DNA from: Phoronis australis
Taxonomy: Eukaryota > Phoronida > Phoronidae
Reading direction: 5' to 3'
Length of the DNA stretch: 64,000 nt
Assembly (NCBI GenBank): GCA_002633005.1
Contig: NMRA01000974.1
Location: forward strand, 18,121-82,120
Part shown: piece after piece, positions 46,050 to 58,699 of the stretch
How the letters are laid out: every line of letters begins with the position of its first letter
How positions within the stretch are numbered: the stretch's first letter is position 1
Position numbers and translations under genes: made by a program
The notes under the pieces: generated by a model
What the model was told of the DNA's origin: nothing
Database searches by the model: none
Seen by the model: the letters and a program-made list of their open reading frames with translations, nothing else

Positions 46050-46235
46050 TGCACACTCAATTCCTCATGTCTGTGATTACTTGGCCATATTAGTTAGAAG
46101 CACAATGTATAACGACGGCGTGAATATATGAAGTTGGCTGAAAATTGCCAAGTGAATTTACGAACAAGTTTTGAGGCAAAAATGATCCGCCGCAAATCAC
46201 TGAACCGTGTACTTGCTGTATGGTGACGTACTTGC
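46050..46235. repeat. dispersed repeat, second copy
   Basis: Same orientation and word order as 1145-1320 (ATAACGACG, then GGCTGAAAATTG, AATGATCC and AAATCACT). Roughly three-quarters of positions agree by eye. Family unknown. Confidence 0.65.
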
Positions 46236-46488
46236 TGGGAAATCTCAACTTGGCATCTTGAAACTTTTTCAAGTACTCCCTCACCTAGATTGCTCAGGCT
46301 GGCACTCGGATTATATATTAAGTTACATTAAGCTCACAGCTAAAGGCCCCACGCAAAACAGGGGCTTCCAAATGTTTTGCTTGGAGCTTTTTTATGCGAG
46401 TAGTTTAGTTCAAGACCGTCGTCGAGAACAACACTGTCGTTCCAATGCCCAGTAGTAAGTAACATTCCACGAAATTCCTGCACTACCC

Positions 46489-46654
46489 AGGGGCGGATCC
46501 AGGATTTTTAGTTAGGAGAGGCCAGAGCACAGCATTAGCCAGAATTTTACCCGTCAGACATTCGCAGCCCCGTACAGCCAAATGCGGGAAACTGGGAGAA
46601 TTTTAGGGAGGGGGGGGGCATGGTCCTCTTGGAAACCCTCTAAATCCGCCACTG
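46489..46654. mobile_element. hAT-like MITE, 166 bp
   Basis: Termini CAGGGGCGGATCCAGG (left) and CTAAATCCGCCACTG (right) are inverted repeats of the CAGNGGCGGAT type common to animal hAT elements. A run of nine or more G residues occurs near 46610. A clear 8-base target duplication is not visible. Confidence 0.75.
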
Positions 46655-46699
46655 CTTCTAATTTGTTCATATTTTTGCGCAAACATAATTGGACGAATG

Positions 46700-48940
46700 T
46701 TACAAGTGATACTCACAGGTCAGACGGTTATAACAAATCACGTTGCTAGTGATCTCAGTAAAATGTATATCTTCACAATTTAAGGATTTTGCTTTGTACC
46801 TGGAAAGTCTTCGTAGACTACATGACAGCCTATTGTTTTTATTTCAAGATCACCAGGATTCGTTTTGACAATCTCATCGGATACGATGAAACAAACGTAG
46901 CGAATTTCAATATGGCACGACTATTTTGACAATCAGGTATTGTATGCATTTGGATAAATGGTCACCAGATTAAAGTAAGAGCTTCATTTCCAGTAGGAAC
47001 ATATTGATTGTTTAGACTTTCAATTTGTTTAGTTTATTCCGTTTAGTATTTAAGTTACAAGAACTGAACTACTTAGGTCTACGTACGTTACCTCAGATTT
47101 GACGATGGGCCTCCGAACTTCTGACAGTTAGGACCCCCTGCGTACCCTTAATCCGGCACTGATGGCTGCCATATCACATTCCAATCAGCAAACGCAGGTA
47201 GTACACGTACTTCTCCTATTACCCAGACTACTATACTAAACTGAACATACAATGGATCCAACACAATTAAGATTCTAAATTGTCTCAGTTGGAACAATCA
47301 AGACATCCTTCGTAAATTAAACACAGCCATAGATATTTTTTAAGTTATGTAAGACATTCTTCGCATGTCCATGGGTAATACTTTTATAGTGTTTTAACAC
47401 TTTTAAAAACAACATGAACAGGTGCTCATACAAACGACAAGACACCAGATCTGGACTGCGACAAAGTATTAACTTCCTTCAATCAGGCCTTCAGGGGATC
47501 CACTGTATTTACTTGCATTGATAACATGAATTTTTGCCGAGCAAAGTAAAAAAGCACATCAATCGTCTCACTCAAGCATAACAATAAACAGGTACCAGTG
47601 TACACCACCGCCCCAGGTAGTGTCATTGCCCTTTTACTTCAGCTACCTAAAAATCATGAGATTAGCTTAGGCAGATCCTGGACAGCGATAAATTCAGAAA
47701 CAATTTTAAAGGCATTTCATTCATGTATTGCCGTGAAGACACCGAGAAATTTTCTCCTATTTTCTTTTGTTGGTCAGTAAAGGAAGACCAGAGCACAGTG
47801 CCTTTCCAAACACTTGAATACCCGTATGTTGACAAAGTTTACTCAGCATAACCAAAAGTGTTTGATAAACTTAACTTTTGGTTTAATACATACAACAAAT
47901 GACTTTGTGACGTTGTTAGAAATAGTCTCTAAATTTCTATTTGGTAACGAAACGCTGTGTTGTATGAACGTAACGTTATTGACACTATTTTTTGAGATCA
48001 ATCCCACCATGCAATTGGACAGGAAATTTTAGCGCCGCAGTCAAGTTCTTTGCTGGCTGCGCTAATTGCCACTCGTTATGACAGTTTTAAGCACATGTAC
48101 GGGTCAAGTCACAGGCTTTGATTTTAACAACTGTCTGACAGACAACAACGAGAATTGGAGATTTGTAATAAAAACACAAAAGGCCGTTTTCCATATAGTT
48201 AACTTCGCTCCTACCGATGCTTCGAAGTTAAGTCATTCCACGAGAGCACTCACTAAAAGATCGACTGCAGGGTCACCGACTCAGATCTTGAAAAAATAGT
48301 GTGTTCATACATCCTTAATTTTTGATAAAATATTTACATCCAAATGATACTCTTCCAACAAGACATTATTTTGTAAAATAAACTGACGATAAAACTTGGT
48401 TTGGATACTTGTCTGATGCTTTTTTGATACGTACTTTATTCTCGAAACTCGGGTTTTGCACAAACAGTTGTCGAGATAGGACTCTAATTGAGCAATGCCT
48501 CCGTGAGTATTTCTTCAGCTCTGGTAAGTGCATCAACCTTCTGCGTATTTCCACCTGCTGCGCAGCTCAAAAACTCTCACATTTTCTATTTTTAGGCGTC
48601 TAAATGCGAAGTGCTATCGACGCTGCTTTACAGTGGAACGACAAAAGTGGTGGGGAGATACAAAGTCATATATTATGACTAATGAAAATACTACTGATAG
48701 AAAATATGCACAACAAAAATAAAGCACATGAAACTGTAAAGGTGGATAGCAATCTGCCTCACATGTAGATTTTTTATCCACCCACCAGAGGGAGCACAAG
48801 GCAAGAACAAATACAGGGAATATTTAAATGTAACTTATGTGTAAAATGAGCTGAATCATAAACGTAAGTACAAAAATATATCGAAACACATGCAGTAAAT
48901 GAAATAACATTAACATACATTATGAAAGCCAAAAAATACG
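46700..48940. other. intergenic, nothing recognised
   Basis: Several frames of 60-80 codons occur on both strands, without domain character or splice context. A possible right end of another hAT-type element (AATCCGGCACTG) is at about 47151. Confidence 0.4.
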
Positions 48941-48954
48941 CGACAGATATGTTC

Positions 48955-49270
48955 CATGAGGATTTTAAAACAGGCCAAAACATTGTTTTTACTCTCCAGG
49001 ACGACAAAATATCCCAAAACCAGAATTTTCATTTATGCAAGAATTAAAAACAGATCAAAACATTATTTTCACTCTGCAAGAACAAAATACATCGCGTCAG
49101 TACGGAAAAGCAAAGTGGAAAAAAATTCCAGGGCACATTTAAAATAAAATTTCAAAATAGTAAAAGACATTATTTTTACTCTAAAGGATCAAATATAATT
49201 ACCTGAAAACTAAAATCTTCACTTATGCAAGCCTGAGAACAAACAGAAGTCCAAAACATTATTTTTGCTC
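48955..49270. repeat. degenerate A-rich tandem repeat
   Basis: The phrase CAAAACATTATTTTYACTCT recurs about every 70-100 bases (near 48977, 49055, 49160 and 49252) together with TTCAYTTATGCAAG. Strongly diverged copies. Confidence 0.65.
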
Positions 49271-49731
49271 ATAACATATGTCGGAGGAATTTGTACTCAA
49301 AAAGGGATGTGTAGTATTTCTAAGTGGTGAATTCCTTCTATAGGAAATGAATCTAGGACATGTTTTTAGCTCATGTTTCCAGCTGTCGCCCGTTCCGGCT
49401 TGCCCTTATCACCAATTTTTTGGACCCGGCTATCTGAAAGAAGTTAGAACTCCGAAAACCGAAAAATGTGAGTTGCCTGTACAAAGTGACGTAAAAAAGA
49501 TATGGACGGTATAGTACTCGAAGTGTTGTGTTGCTGTCCATCCCCATTCCGCCTTAACGTTACGACTTCCTGAGAAGTAGTTTGGCGTCCTACAGGGTCC
49601 TCGTGTTTTCCATTGTTCTGGATCTTGAATCTAAGCAATGAGCTATGGCATAGCTCATTAACCTGAGCCAACCGCTATACTATAGGCAGTTCAAGTCTTG
49701 GGTTTTGTGTTACGTTAATCAACCTTCAAAA

Positions 49732-51940
49732 TTCAATTGAAAGTGCCAGAGTGAGTTGTGTCCATGACCTCAATTCTCATTCGCTGTCATTGTCGTGGGG
49801 TCACATATACTTCGTTATCGCCCCGTTAGCCTTTTACGTGACTAGTTGATGGACTACTCTCCAATTAAGGGTCTCGCAACGTACAAGTTGACTGTGCTAA
49901 TCGTCTTCGGTGGTATTTTCTTGCCATTACCTCACCATGTAAGTTTAGAATGTCATCGGTTTACTTGTATACTTATTTGTTGGTGTGCAGCGCATGATTG
50001 TCATCGCATTTAGGGAAGAAGTCACTATTTTTATTTAATTACATTTCATTTATGGCAATTTCACCATCGCAGAGCAGTTTTTTCGTTGTGCCTCTCCTCA
50101 ACTGCGTGGCAGACTGAAATGACTTGTGACTTGCGCAAATTGTATTGTAGGAAACCATGGAAAACGTACAAGGATATATGTCTACTGTTATCACATCATA
50201 GGTAGTGTTTGAATTCTTTCGAAACTGAAAAATCGATGAAATGCACATTTCTCTTGATTTGAAAATCAAAATCAGCTTTGTTCAGTAATGTCGACATGCA
50301 GCCAAGTACAGAGAGTATATGTTGTTTTTGTGTTCGTTTGCCTTATAACTTGGCGAGTTCTATTGGTTTGCATTAGAATGATCCATAACCAATACACTAA
50401 AGGTTTAGGTGACTGACCGCTACAGTTCTTTTTCCAGGTGTAAAAACATGCTGGAGTTCAATAGAAATATAGCTGCAGTATTGTATTCAACCAATAACTG
50501 AATTCAAAAGACTCCTATTCAACCAACTAACTTTTGCCGATCTGTTTCGGACTGGCGGTGTGTTCGATTCTATGCTTGGTTTAGTTGGTGTGCTTTTCTC
50601 GTGAAACAGGGTTATTTTAGAAAAACGTATCTGTGGCTTCATATCTATGGATCAATGTTGAAGGCCTAAATGTCATCATTTTGTCTACCGTTCATGCATT
50701 CGCAAGTTTTTCTTGATTTTTTACATGCTTTAGCTCTGCTTTTGCTTGTGTTTAATCCTCTAGTCCAGTAGTGGACCTGTTTCCTTCATTTTCTTTGTTA
50801 TAAAAACCTAACAGCTGCCTTTTTTGTTTCTACTGCCAATGAAATCAGGAGGAAATACGTCATTAAAAAGGATTTGTGGATATTTTGAATATGCCATAAC
50901 CTTCCAAAGAAGGTAAGTTTCTCATTATTACCAGGATACGACGGAGAGAAGTCCAACAAACCCATTGATATTTACAATTTCAAGAATAGAATATTTACGC
51001 AAAAGTTTCAATATAGTACCCTGGCCTTGGGCATTCCGTTTCCTTTCATGAGGCCCTTTCATACGGTGTGAGCGGACCGTCGACGAAAAACTGCGAAGTT
51101 AACTTATCCGTTCAAATACCGGCTTCGGTACTTAACGGACATCGAAGTAATATCGCAAGATAGCACTGATGCATCGCGTGCACGCTAAGATTTTTTTTTA
51201 ATGTGGCCATTTGGAAGCATGACATTAAACCTCGACTGGTGATTATTCGAGAAAAATATAAGCAACTATTATATTAGCGATGAAACAGCCTTGTAGAATG
51301 AGATGGTCACTTAAACGACACACTGCAGCCCTTTAGTAGTTGAAGATGACAGAAGCCCCTGGCGATAACTTCGATTGTACCGAAGTTCACCGTTCATAGT
51401 ACTGCACCGCAGCGTCGACGCTCCTCTGATAAATCCACCTGTTTCCTGCATGAGTTAACTGCCGCTGTTAACTTCTATCCAGAACCGAAGTAACCGTTCA
51501 TATTGACTGCAACTGCCCAAAACATCGACGCGCCGACGTTAGTAGAAAGGGCCTTTACTCAACTGAATAACGAGCATTTAACTGGTTCTCAAAATGTATG
51601 CACGTAATAATTGAATAGTCAGACATAACCTGTGCACGACGCCCGTTATTCAGTGAAGTGTCTTTGTATTGTAAATTTCATGTTGATGGATGTGCACATT
51701 TAGGGCGAATAAAAGTTATCCGTAATTACATACGAACATCTCCTATTGAGAGATAATTTGTGACTGTGTGCGATTTTCAAATGCATAATCTAGGCTACAG
51801 TTACTGTGTCCCGAATGGTTTCAGTTTCCATTCTTTCCAAAAACCATCATGAAAATAAACGCTTGAAATACTATGCCTGAAATCTTTATTCTCAATGCAG
51901 GGTATCCGTTGTGTACAGAAACATTCTCTTGCACTATGCA
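49732..51940 (+). repeat. 2.1-kb direct repeat, copy 1
   Basis: Starts TCAATTGAAAGTGCC and ends AACATTCTCTTGCACTATGC. It is collinear with 56250-58341 over its whole length, with small indels and one extra segment here (about 50505-50600). Contains no gene. A nested inverted-repeat block is at 51051-51554. The boundaries lack TG..CA, so LTRs are unlikely. Confidence 0.88.
51051..51554. mobile_element. MITE-like block inside repeat copy 1
   Basis: AGGCCCTTTC at the left and GAAAGGGCCT at the right are perfect inverted termini; GCGTCGACG-like words follow inside each end, and CGAAGTTAACT / GTTAACTTC pairs occur within. About 504 bases; a counterpart sits at the same place in copy 2, so it predates the duplication. 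Confidence 0.7.
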
Positions 51941-52690
51941 AAGTTGGTTACATTTAATTCAACCGATATTACAATGGCCATGTGCATTCAGAACGTCGAT
52001 GTTTTGGGGAGTTGCAGTAGCTTACCTACATTGAGTTCGTGGTTTTGGTAATTTGTTTTAATCGGATTTTTGTAATTCATACATAATTATTCCCGCGGCA
52101 GGACAACATGAGGCGTGTTTACTGACACAATTTTGATGTCAGTTGGCCGTAGGTGAGCAAACATAGGGATTTTTTTCTCCAAAGGCCGAGCCCTCCCCAC
52201 CAGAAATATTCGTGCTCATAAACATAGTGCAGTCCGCACACAGAGTTGCTCTAGAACAAGTTTTTCTGGAACGAGTTGTCGCTACGGTAACTTGTTCTAA
52301 GGTAACTTGCGCTTCTTATGATCGCTGCGTGGCTGCAAACCTTGCGCAAGGCGAAAGTAATTATCAGCTCTGCGCTTGCGCAGTTTTGATTACGGGTCCA
52401 TTTTTTCTCGCTGTATTAGTATCAGCTGATTATTTTCATGAGCAAGGCGATAACTTCCGCCTTGAGACAGTGGGCGCGCTCCACGTAAACAAAACCGAGC
52501 CGTTCAGTGCCCGGTATCTTGTATTTGAACAATGTTTCTCTACATCAACTGGGAAAACCGGTGTCGCCGCCCGCCTTTCATATCACGAGAGTTAGATAAT
52601 TGTAGTCATTAGTCATCAGCATGGTAGATAATTGGCGTTTGCGTTGGGGCATCGAGCAAAAGACTGAGCCTGGCAATTAACAAAAGAAAG
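51941..52690. other. intergenic; one 127-codon frame of doubtful value
   Basis: Bases 52212-52595 stay open on the plus strand, but the protein has no recognisable domain, no splice sites were matched and no repeat relatives are seen. Not called as a gene. Confidence 0.4.
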
Positions 52691-52699
52691 ATTGGTATC

Positions 52700-54400
52700 A
52701 CAATGCCTCTGAAAATCGGTGTAGACAAAAAGAGAAAAATTATGAAACTCAATTACTGGAAAGTATTTCTAAGAATATGAATAACCCAAATGAGTTTTGG
52801 AAAATGATCAAATTTAGTACGCAACCTACGAGGTGCAAAGCCACGTCTATTACACCACAAAAATGGTATGATTATTTTAAGAGTCTGTTAAACCAAGAAG
52901 TGCCTGTTAGCCATTCACTCTTGAATACTGTCGTCGATAGGCAAACTAGTCATGATGGCTGCTGTGAAAAGTTTACCCACAACAAACAACATGATTTAAA
53001 TGCAGACATTACGTGTTCTGAAATTACCCAGAATATTGATCAGCTCCAATATGGCAAGGCCGCTGGTATTGATGGAGTTACTTTTGAAATGTTAAAATGT
53101 ACCAAAATATTCATTTTGCCGATTCTGCATCAGTTGTTCAATGTGATTTTTCCAGTCGAGTTTCTATACCCAGGCTTGGTGTGATGCGATGTGAATTCCG
53201 TTGTTTAAACAAGGTAACGTGGACGATGAGAATAATAATATTATAGAGGTAATTCGCTTCTGTCGGCTTTTGGGAAACTCTTAACCAGAATACGGAATAA
53301 CCGATTGTATAACTGGGCTGAAAGTAATGGTCAACTTTTTGAAGCTCAAGCAGGGTTCCGCAAGGGTTGCACGACTGTAGATCATATATTTGCTTTGTAT
53401 GCGATATGCCAGAAACACATAAGCAAGAAGTGTGACAGGTTCTATTGGACACTTATTGACTTTTCAAAAGCTTTTGGTCGAGTACCACATATTCTACTTT
53501 TCTATAGACTTTTAATATGCAAATTAATGTCCATGGTAATATGTTATCAACTCTGCAATCAATGTATAGCAAGTTGAGATCACGTGTTAAACGTGATGGT
53601 TTTTAAAACAGACTTATTTAATTGCACTACTGGTACTCGTCAAGGCTCTATGATAAGCCCTCTGCTATTTGTTTTGTATCTCAATGAGATTTAGAAAAAA
53701 TCAATTCACCTAGTGATATAAATAACATCTACTTAGATGAGCATCATGCTACAAATATTAATTCCCTATTATATGCAGATGACATGGTTTTGTGCTCTCT
53801 AATAGCGTCTAACTTGCGACGTATGTTGAATTGTCTCAATGATTATTGTGATTCATGGAGTATGGCTGTGAATTTAAAGAAAACCATGAAAATAATTGTA
53901 TTTAGAAATGAAAGTCCCTTAAGACATTATGAGAAATGGTTTTTAACAAACAGCAAGTTGATGCTGTATCTCATTATAAATATCTTGGTGTTTATATCAC
54001 ACCTAAATTGTCATGGTCGAAAAAGCGACAAAAACTCTCTTGTCAAGTAAGTGACGCTGCATCACGCGCTTTGAAACTACAGCGCAGATGTCGCGACGTA
54101 CCCCCATCACTTCCCTTTCAGTTATTTGATAAACTGATGTACTCAACATTGTGTTATGGTGCTGAGATTTGGGGTTTTAAAGAATACAAGTGTTTAGAAA
54201 AAAAATTGTAAATGGACCTTGGGACTTGGCAATTCTTGCTCTGACGCTGCAGTATTGGGTGAATGTGGCAGAAAACCTATGTTTACGAGATACTTTGTTG
54301 CTGTATTAAATACTGGTTTGAAATTTTGAATATGCCACAGGAACGTTATCCAAGGGTCGCTTACAACATGTTGTACAGACTCATTGAAAATAGTAGACCA
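52700..54400 (+). pseudogene. dead non-LTR retrotransposon reverse transcriptase, second lineage
   Basis: Frame fragments in order: NNPNEFWKMIK (52777), QYGKAAGIDGVTFEMLK, QAGFRKGCTTVDHIF (53345), LIDFSKAFGRVPH, GTRQGSMISPLLF (about 53632), YADDMVLCS (53772), KYLGVYITPKLSW and LCYGAEIWGFKEY, then a C-terminal VLGECGRKPMF. At least five frameshifts or stops intervene, so it is inactive. The DFSKAF, RQGSMISP and YADD order is typical of LINE RT. The sequence style differs from the 25.9-kb element, so it is another clade. No 5' endonuclease part is seen. Confidence 0.9.
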
Positions 54401-55310
54401 TAGACATCACTTAGACCGGGCGCGTGCTACTCAGGTGGCACTGAATAGTTAGGCTGCGGCCGCGGCCAATTTGCACTGCCAAAATATAGAAATTTTGGGG
54501 TAGGCCAAGTTTGGGGGCATTTTGTTGGTGGACATTGCACGTAGGCTCAGTGAATGTGGTTTGTTTGTATTTGTGAACATGCTGTGAATAAAAAAGGCCA
54601 CTTTCTTGGCTGTAGCTGCACTCTTCTTCAAGATGGCGGCCCCCGGCTGCAATTGTGCATTGTTGGGTAGCGACCGAGAAATTGGCTGTGATTTTAGGTA
54701 GCCCTCAAACAAGCAAGAATTGCCAAAAAACTAGTTGGTTGACAGTACTTTTGGACCACATTTTCTGAATCGGTAGGAAATTTGCTTTCAGACTCTAAGT
54801 TTGGTTTTAGTCGTGCATCGGCAGGGAAGTGGTGTTTTTCGGGTGAAAAGTGCCGATTTTGCATTTTTTTGCCCTTATTTTTCTTAGTCTAGCTTGGTTG
54901 TCAGTGGGAATGAAATGGTCAAAAATACAAGAAAGAATAAAGTTTCTGTGCTCATCTGCTGGGCTTTTTATGTGAAATAATTGAAAACATGCCATTCTTT
55001 GCATCCTGTTTTTGACAGAGTGAAGAAAAGGTTACAAATCAAGTGATGTGTGTTTTGCTAGGCAAAACCCAGTGAGAACTGTTCTGTGCCTCCTCAGATG
55101 CATGCAAATAGCGTTGTCAATATGACGCCATATTGGAGAGTGTTACACATGATAAAAATGGTGGAAAACACTGGGAGCCCTACGGCATCAGTCAGAAAAT
55201 CGGCGGGCTCGCAGTGTTATTCTTGGAGCCAAAGAGTTAAGTTTTTTGGTCCTGCCTTTAAGTCATGGGTTTTTTGGTTCGGCCATGGAGTTTAGAGGTG
55301 CTGCCATTAG
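54401..55310. other. intergenic between two dead LINEs
   Basis: An AAGATGGCGG start-like context at 54632 opens a frame of only 22 codons. No gene is supported. Confidence 0.4.
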
Positions 55311-55329
55311 GTTTTTATGTTCTGCCACC

Positions 55330-56240
55330 ATAATTTAAGCGGAGTGATTATGCGTTGTTTCCATATCAGTCTTGTATATAAATTGAAATCTTATCTTCTT
55401 CTTCCAGATATCAAGTTAATATGTAATTCACTTGTCCTCCCACATTTAAACTATGGCTTTGCAACTTGGGGTTTTGGCAACACTAAGAAACTCCACACAG
55501 CCCAGAAGAGAATCCTTCAGAATAAATCAAATTCCACTTATAATGCTCACTCTCTGCCCATATGTAAGGAACTTCGCCTCCCTTTACTCCAAGACATCTT
55601 GAAAATCTCAACTGCAAAATGTTATTACAAATTCCTCAATTATCAGCTTCCTAAGTATTTTTAAACTAACAACTTCTTTAGCAAACCCATCCAATATCAA
55701 CCAACCAGACACATTAAAACTCCTTCATACTTGAATCAATACACAGCTGCTATTCCGACAATACAACCCAAAATTTTAATTCCTCCGTCCAACAAATTGT
55801 CATCAAGAGCCTGCATTAGATTTGAAATTCCTCGCCTTATAAACAACAACGAAATACCAGTCTCTGTTCTAAAAATAGTAAAAACACATTCTTTGCAAGC
55901 ATTCTCTAGGTTCTTAACCAGTTTTAGTATTAGCAACTACGATCCAGTTTGTCATTTGCTTCATATGTAACAGTATCTAATTGTATTCCCAAAATCTCCC
56001 TGAGCTGTGTCCACTTGGTTCCTGGCGTGTCGGTCGTTTTCAGCGCTAATTCACTTAGTTTTCTTAAGTATGTTATATATATGGCTTCCTCACCTATTCC
56101 TATTGATTTTTGCATTTCTATATATTTATTTTGTACAGGGGACCTATTTGTTAGCGGTCAATAACATTTAGAAGGCCTCCTAATTGAAATTGAATTATGT
56201 AATCATTGTAATATTATATCTTAATGTAAATAAAGTGTTT
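55330..56240 (+). pseudogene. 5'-truncated LINE, RT C-terminal region and 3' end
   Basis: LKSYLLLPDIKLICNSLVLPHLNYGFATWG, KLHTAQKRILQ and KCYYKFLNYQLPKYF match the thumb and C-terminal part of the same LINE type as at 25.9-27.7 kb, followed by about 580 bases to an AATAAAG (about 56229). It keeps only the last third, the usual outcome of incomplete reverse transcription. It stops directly before copy 2 of the 2.1-kb repeat. Confidence 0.85.
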
Positions 56241-56249
56241 CTCACTCTC

Positions 56250-58341
56250 TCAATTGAAAGTGCCGGAGCGCGTTGTGTCCATGATCTCGTTTCTCATTTG
56301 CTGTCCTTGTCGTGGGGTCACTTGTACTTCGTTTTCGCCCCATAAGCCTTTTACGCGACTAATCATTTAATGGCCCAGCAACGTTCAAGTTGACTGTGCT
56401 AATCGTCTTCGGTGGTATTTTCTTGCCATTACCTCACCATGTAAGTTTGGAATATCATCGATTTACTTGTATACTTATTTGTTGGTTTGCAGCGCATGAT
56501 GGTCATCGCATTTAGGGAAGAAGGCGCTATTTTTTTATTTAATTCCATTTCATTTATGGCAATTTCACCATCGCAGCGCATTTTTTCTTTGAGCCTCTCC
56601 TCAACTGTGTGGCAGACTGAAATGACTTGTGACTTGCGAAAAATGTAGTATAGGAAACCATGGAAAACTTACGAGGATATATGTCTACTGTTATCTCATC
56701 ATAGGCAGTGTTTGAATTCGTTCGAAACTGAAAAGTCGATGAAATGCACATTTCTCTTGATTTGAAAACCAAAATCAGCTTTGTTCAGTAATGTCGACAT
56801 GCAGCCAAGTACAGAACGTATATATTGTTTTTGAGTTCGTTTGCCTTATAACTTGGCGAGTTATATCAGTTTGCATAAGAATGATCCATAAGTAATACAC
56901 CAAAGGTTTAGGTGACTGACCGCTACAGTTCTTTTTCCAGGTGTAAAAACATGCTGAAGTTCAACAGAAATATTGCTGCAGTATTGTATTTAACCAATAA
57001 CTGAATTCAAATTTTACTTGTGGAGAAACAGGGTTATTTTAGAAAAACGTATCTGTGGCTTCATATCTATGGATCAATGTTGATGGTCATCATTTTGTGT
57101 CTACCGTTCATGCATTCGCAGGTTTTTCTAGATTTTTACATGCTTTACTAGCTCTGCTTTTGCTTGTGTTTAATCCCCTCCAGTAGTGGACCTGTTTCAT
57201 TCACTTTTTTGTTATAAAAACCTAACAGCTACCTTTTTTGTTTCTACTGCCAATAAAATCAGGAGGAAATACGTCATTAAAAATGATTTGTGGATATTTT
57301 GAATATGTAATAACCTTCCAAAGAAGGTAGGTTTCTCATTATTACAAGGATACAACGGAGGTACACAGCCACATGTGCAGGTTAGCGTAAAATAAGTCCA
57401 ACAAACCCATTGATACAATATTTATAATTTCAAGAATAGAACATTTACGAAAACGTTTTCAATATAGTACCCCGACCCAGGGTATTTCGTTTCCTTTCAT
57501 AAGGCCCTCTTCCGGTCTGAGCGGAGCGTCGACGCAAACTGCGAAGTTAACTTATCCGTTCAAATACCCAGATACCGGCTTCGGTGGTTAACGGACATCG
57601 AATTAAGCATCGCGTGCACGCTAAGATTTTTTAATTTAGCAATTTGGGAGCATGTGCTAAGTGACATAAAACTTAGTTCTAATTCGATTAGTGATTATTC
57701 CAGAAAAATATAAGCAACTATTAGCGATGACACAGCCCTGTAGTAGTTCGCGATAACAGAGGCCCCTGGTGATAACTTCGATTAGATCGAAGTTGACCGT
57801 TCATTGTACTGCACCGCAGCGTCGACGCTCGCTGTTACAACTACCAGTATACTACGAAGTTAACTGCCGCAGTTAAGTTCCATCCAGGACCGAAGTAACC
57901 GTTCATACTGACAGCAACTACCCAAAGCATCGACGCGCAGACATTAGTATGAAAGGACCTTTTACTCAATATTGAATAACTGGCATTAAACTGGTTCTCA
58001 AATGTACGCACGTAATAATTGAATAGTCAGACATAACCTGTGCCCTATGCCCGTTATTCAGTGAAGTGTCTTTGTATTGTAAATTTCATGTTGATGGATG
58101 TGCACATTTAGGGCGAATAAATGTTATCCGTAATTACATACGAACATCTCCTATTGAGAGATAATTTGTGACTGAGTGCGATTTTCAAATGCATAATTTA
58201 GGCTACTTTTACTGAGTGCCGAATGGTTTCAGTTTGCATTCTTCCCAAAAACCACCATGAAAACAAATACTTGAAACACTATGCCGTTAAATCAATGCAG
58301 GGTAGTTGTGAACAAAAACATTCTCTTGTACAATGCAAAGC
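56250..58341 (+). repeat. 2.1-kb direct repeat, copy 2
   Basis: Collinear with 49732-51940, about nine positions in ten the same by eye. It ends at AACATTCTCTTGTACAATGC and abuts a CCCGTAGCCAGGGG terminus of another mobile element at about 58346. Confidence 0.88.
57502..57960. mobile_element. MITE-like block inside repeat copy 2
   Basis: Counterpart of 51051-51554, with termini AGGCCCTCTT and GAAAGGACCT, less perfect than in copy 1, and internal GTCGACG words. Confidence 0.65.
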
Positions 58342-58559
58342 AGGCCCGTAGCCAGGGGAGTTCGAACGGTTCGATCGAACCCCCCGCGGAAAAGGTCCAG
58401 CCCCAACCTCTCCGTTAAAGCTAAGATATAGATGCACAACGGGAACAAAATTGTTGCAGCTACTCGTACTACAACTGCTGTCAATGGTGCACAGTCTTGC
58501 AGATTTCGTACGAGCAACAAACATCATTGAGAATGTTTCCAAGGTTACATGCCACTATT

Positions 58560-58690
58560 CCGAGGATTCAGTACTTCAAAGGTTCACTACTCTGAAGGTT
58601 CCCCACTCCGCAGGTTACCTTTGAAAATTATTTACTTCGAACGTTCACAATTCCGAAACCAGAATTCCGACAGTACGTTACTCTGATTGT
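58560..58690. repeat. degenerate 16-22-bp tandem repeat
   Basis: Variants of ACTYCGAAGGTTCACTA recur six or seven times. Highly diverged. Confidence 0.6.
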
Positions 58691-58699
58691 CTGCTAATG

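Noticed and set aside
52212-52595. 127-codon open frame on the plus strand
   Set aside because: No domain, no matching splice sites, no repeat homologue; length alone is not enough in 64 kb.
54632-54700. AAGATGGCGG gene-start-like context
   Set aside because: Frame closes after 22 codons and no donor site is in a usable place.
49732-58341. 2.1-kb direct repeats as LTRs of one retrotransposon
   Set aside because: Ends are not TG..CA, the interior holds LINE fragments with no gag, protease or integrase, and the copies contain a nested inverted-repeat block.
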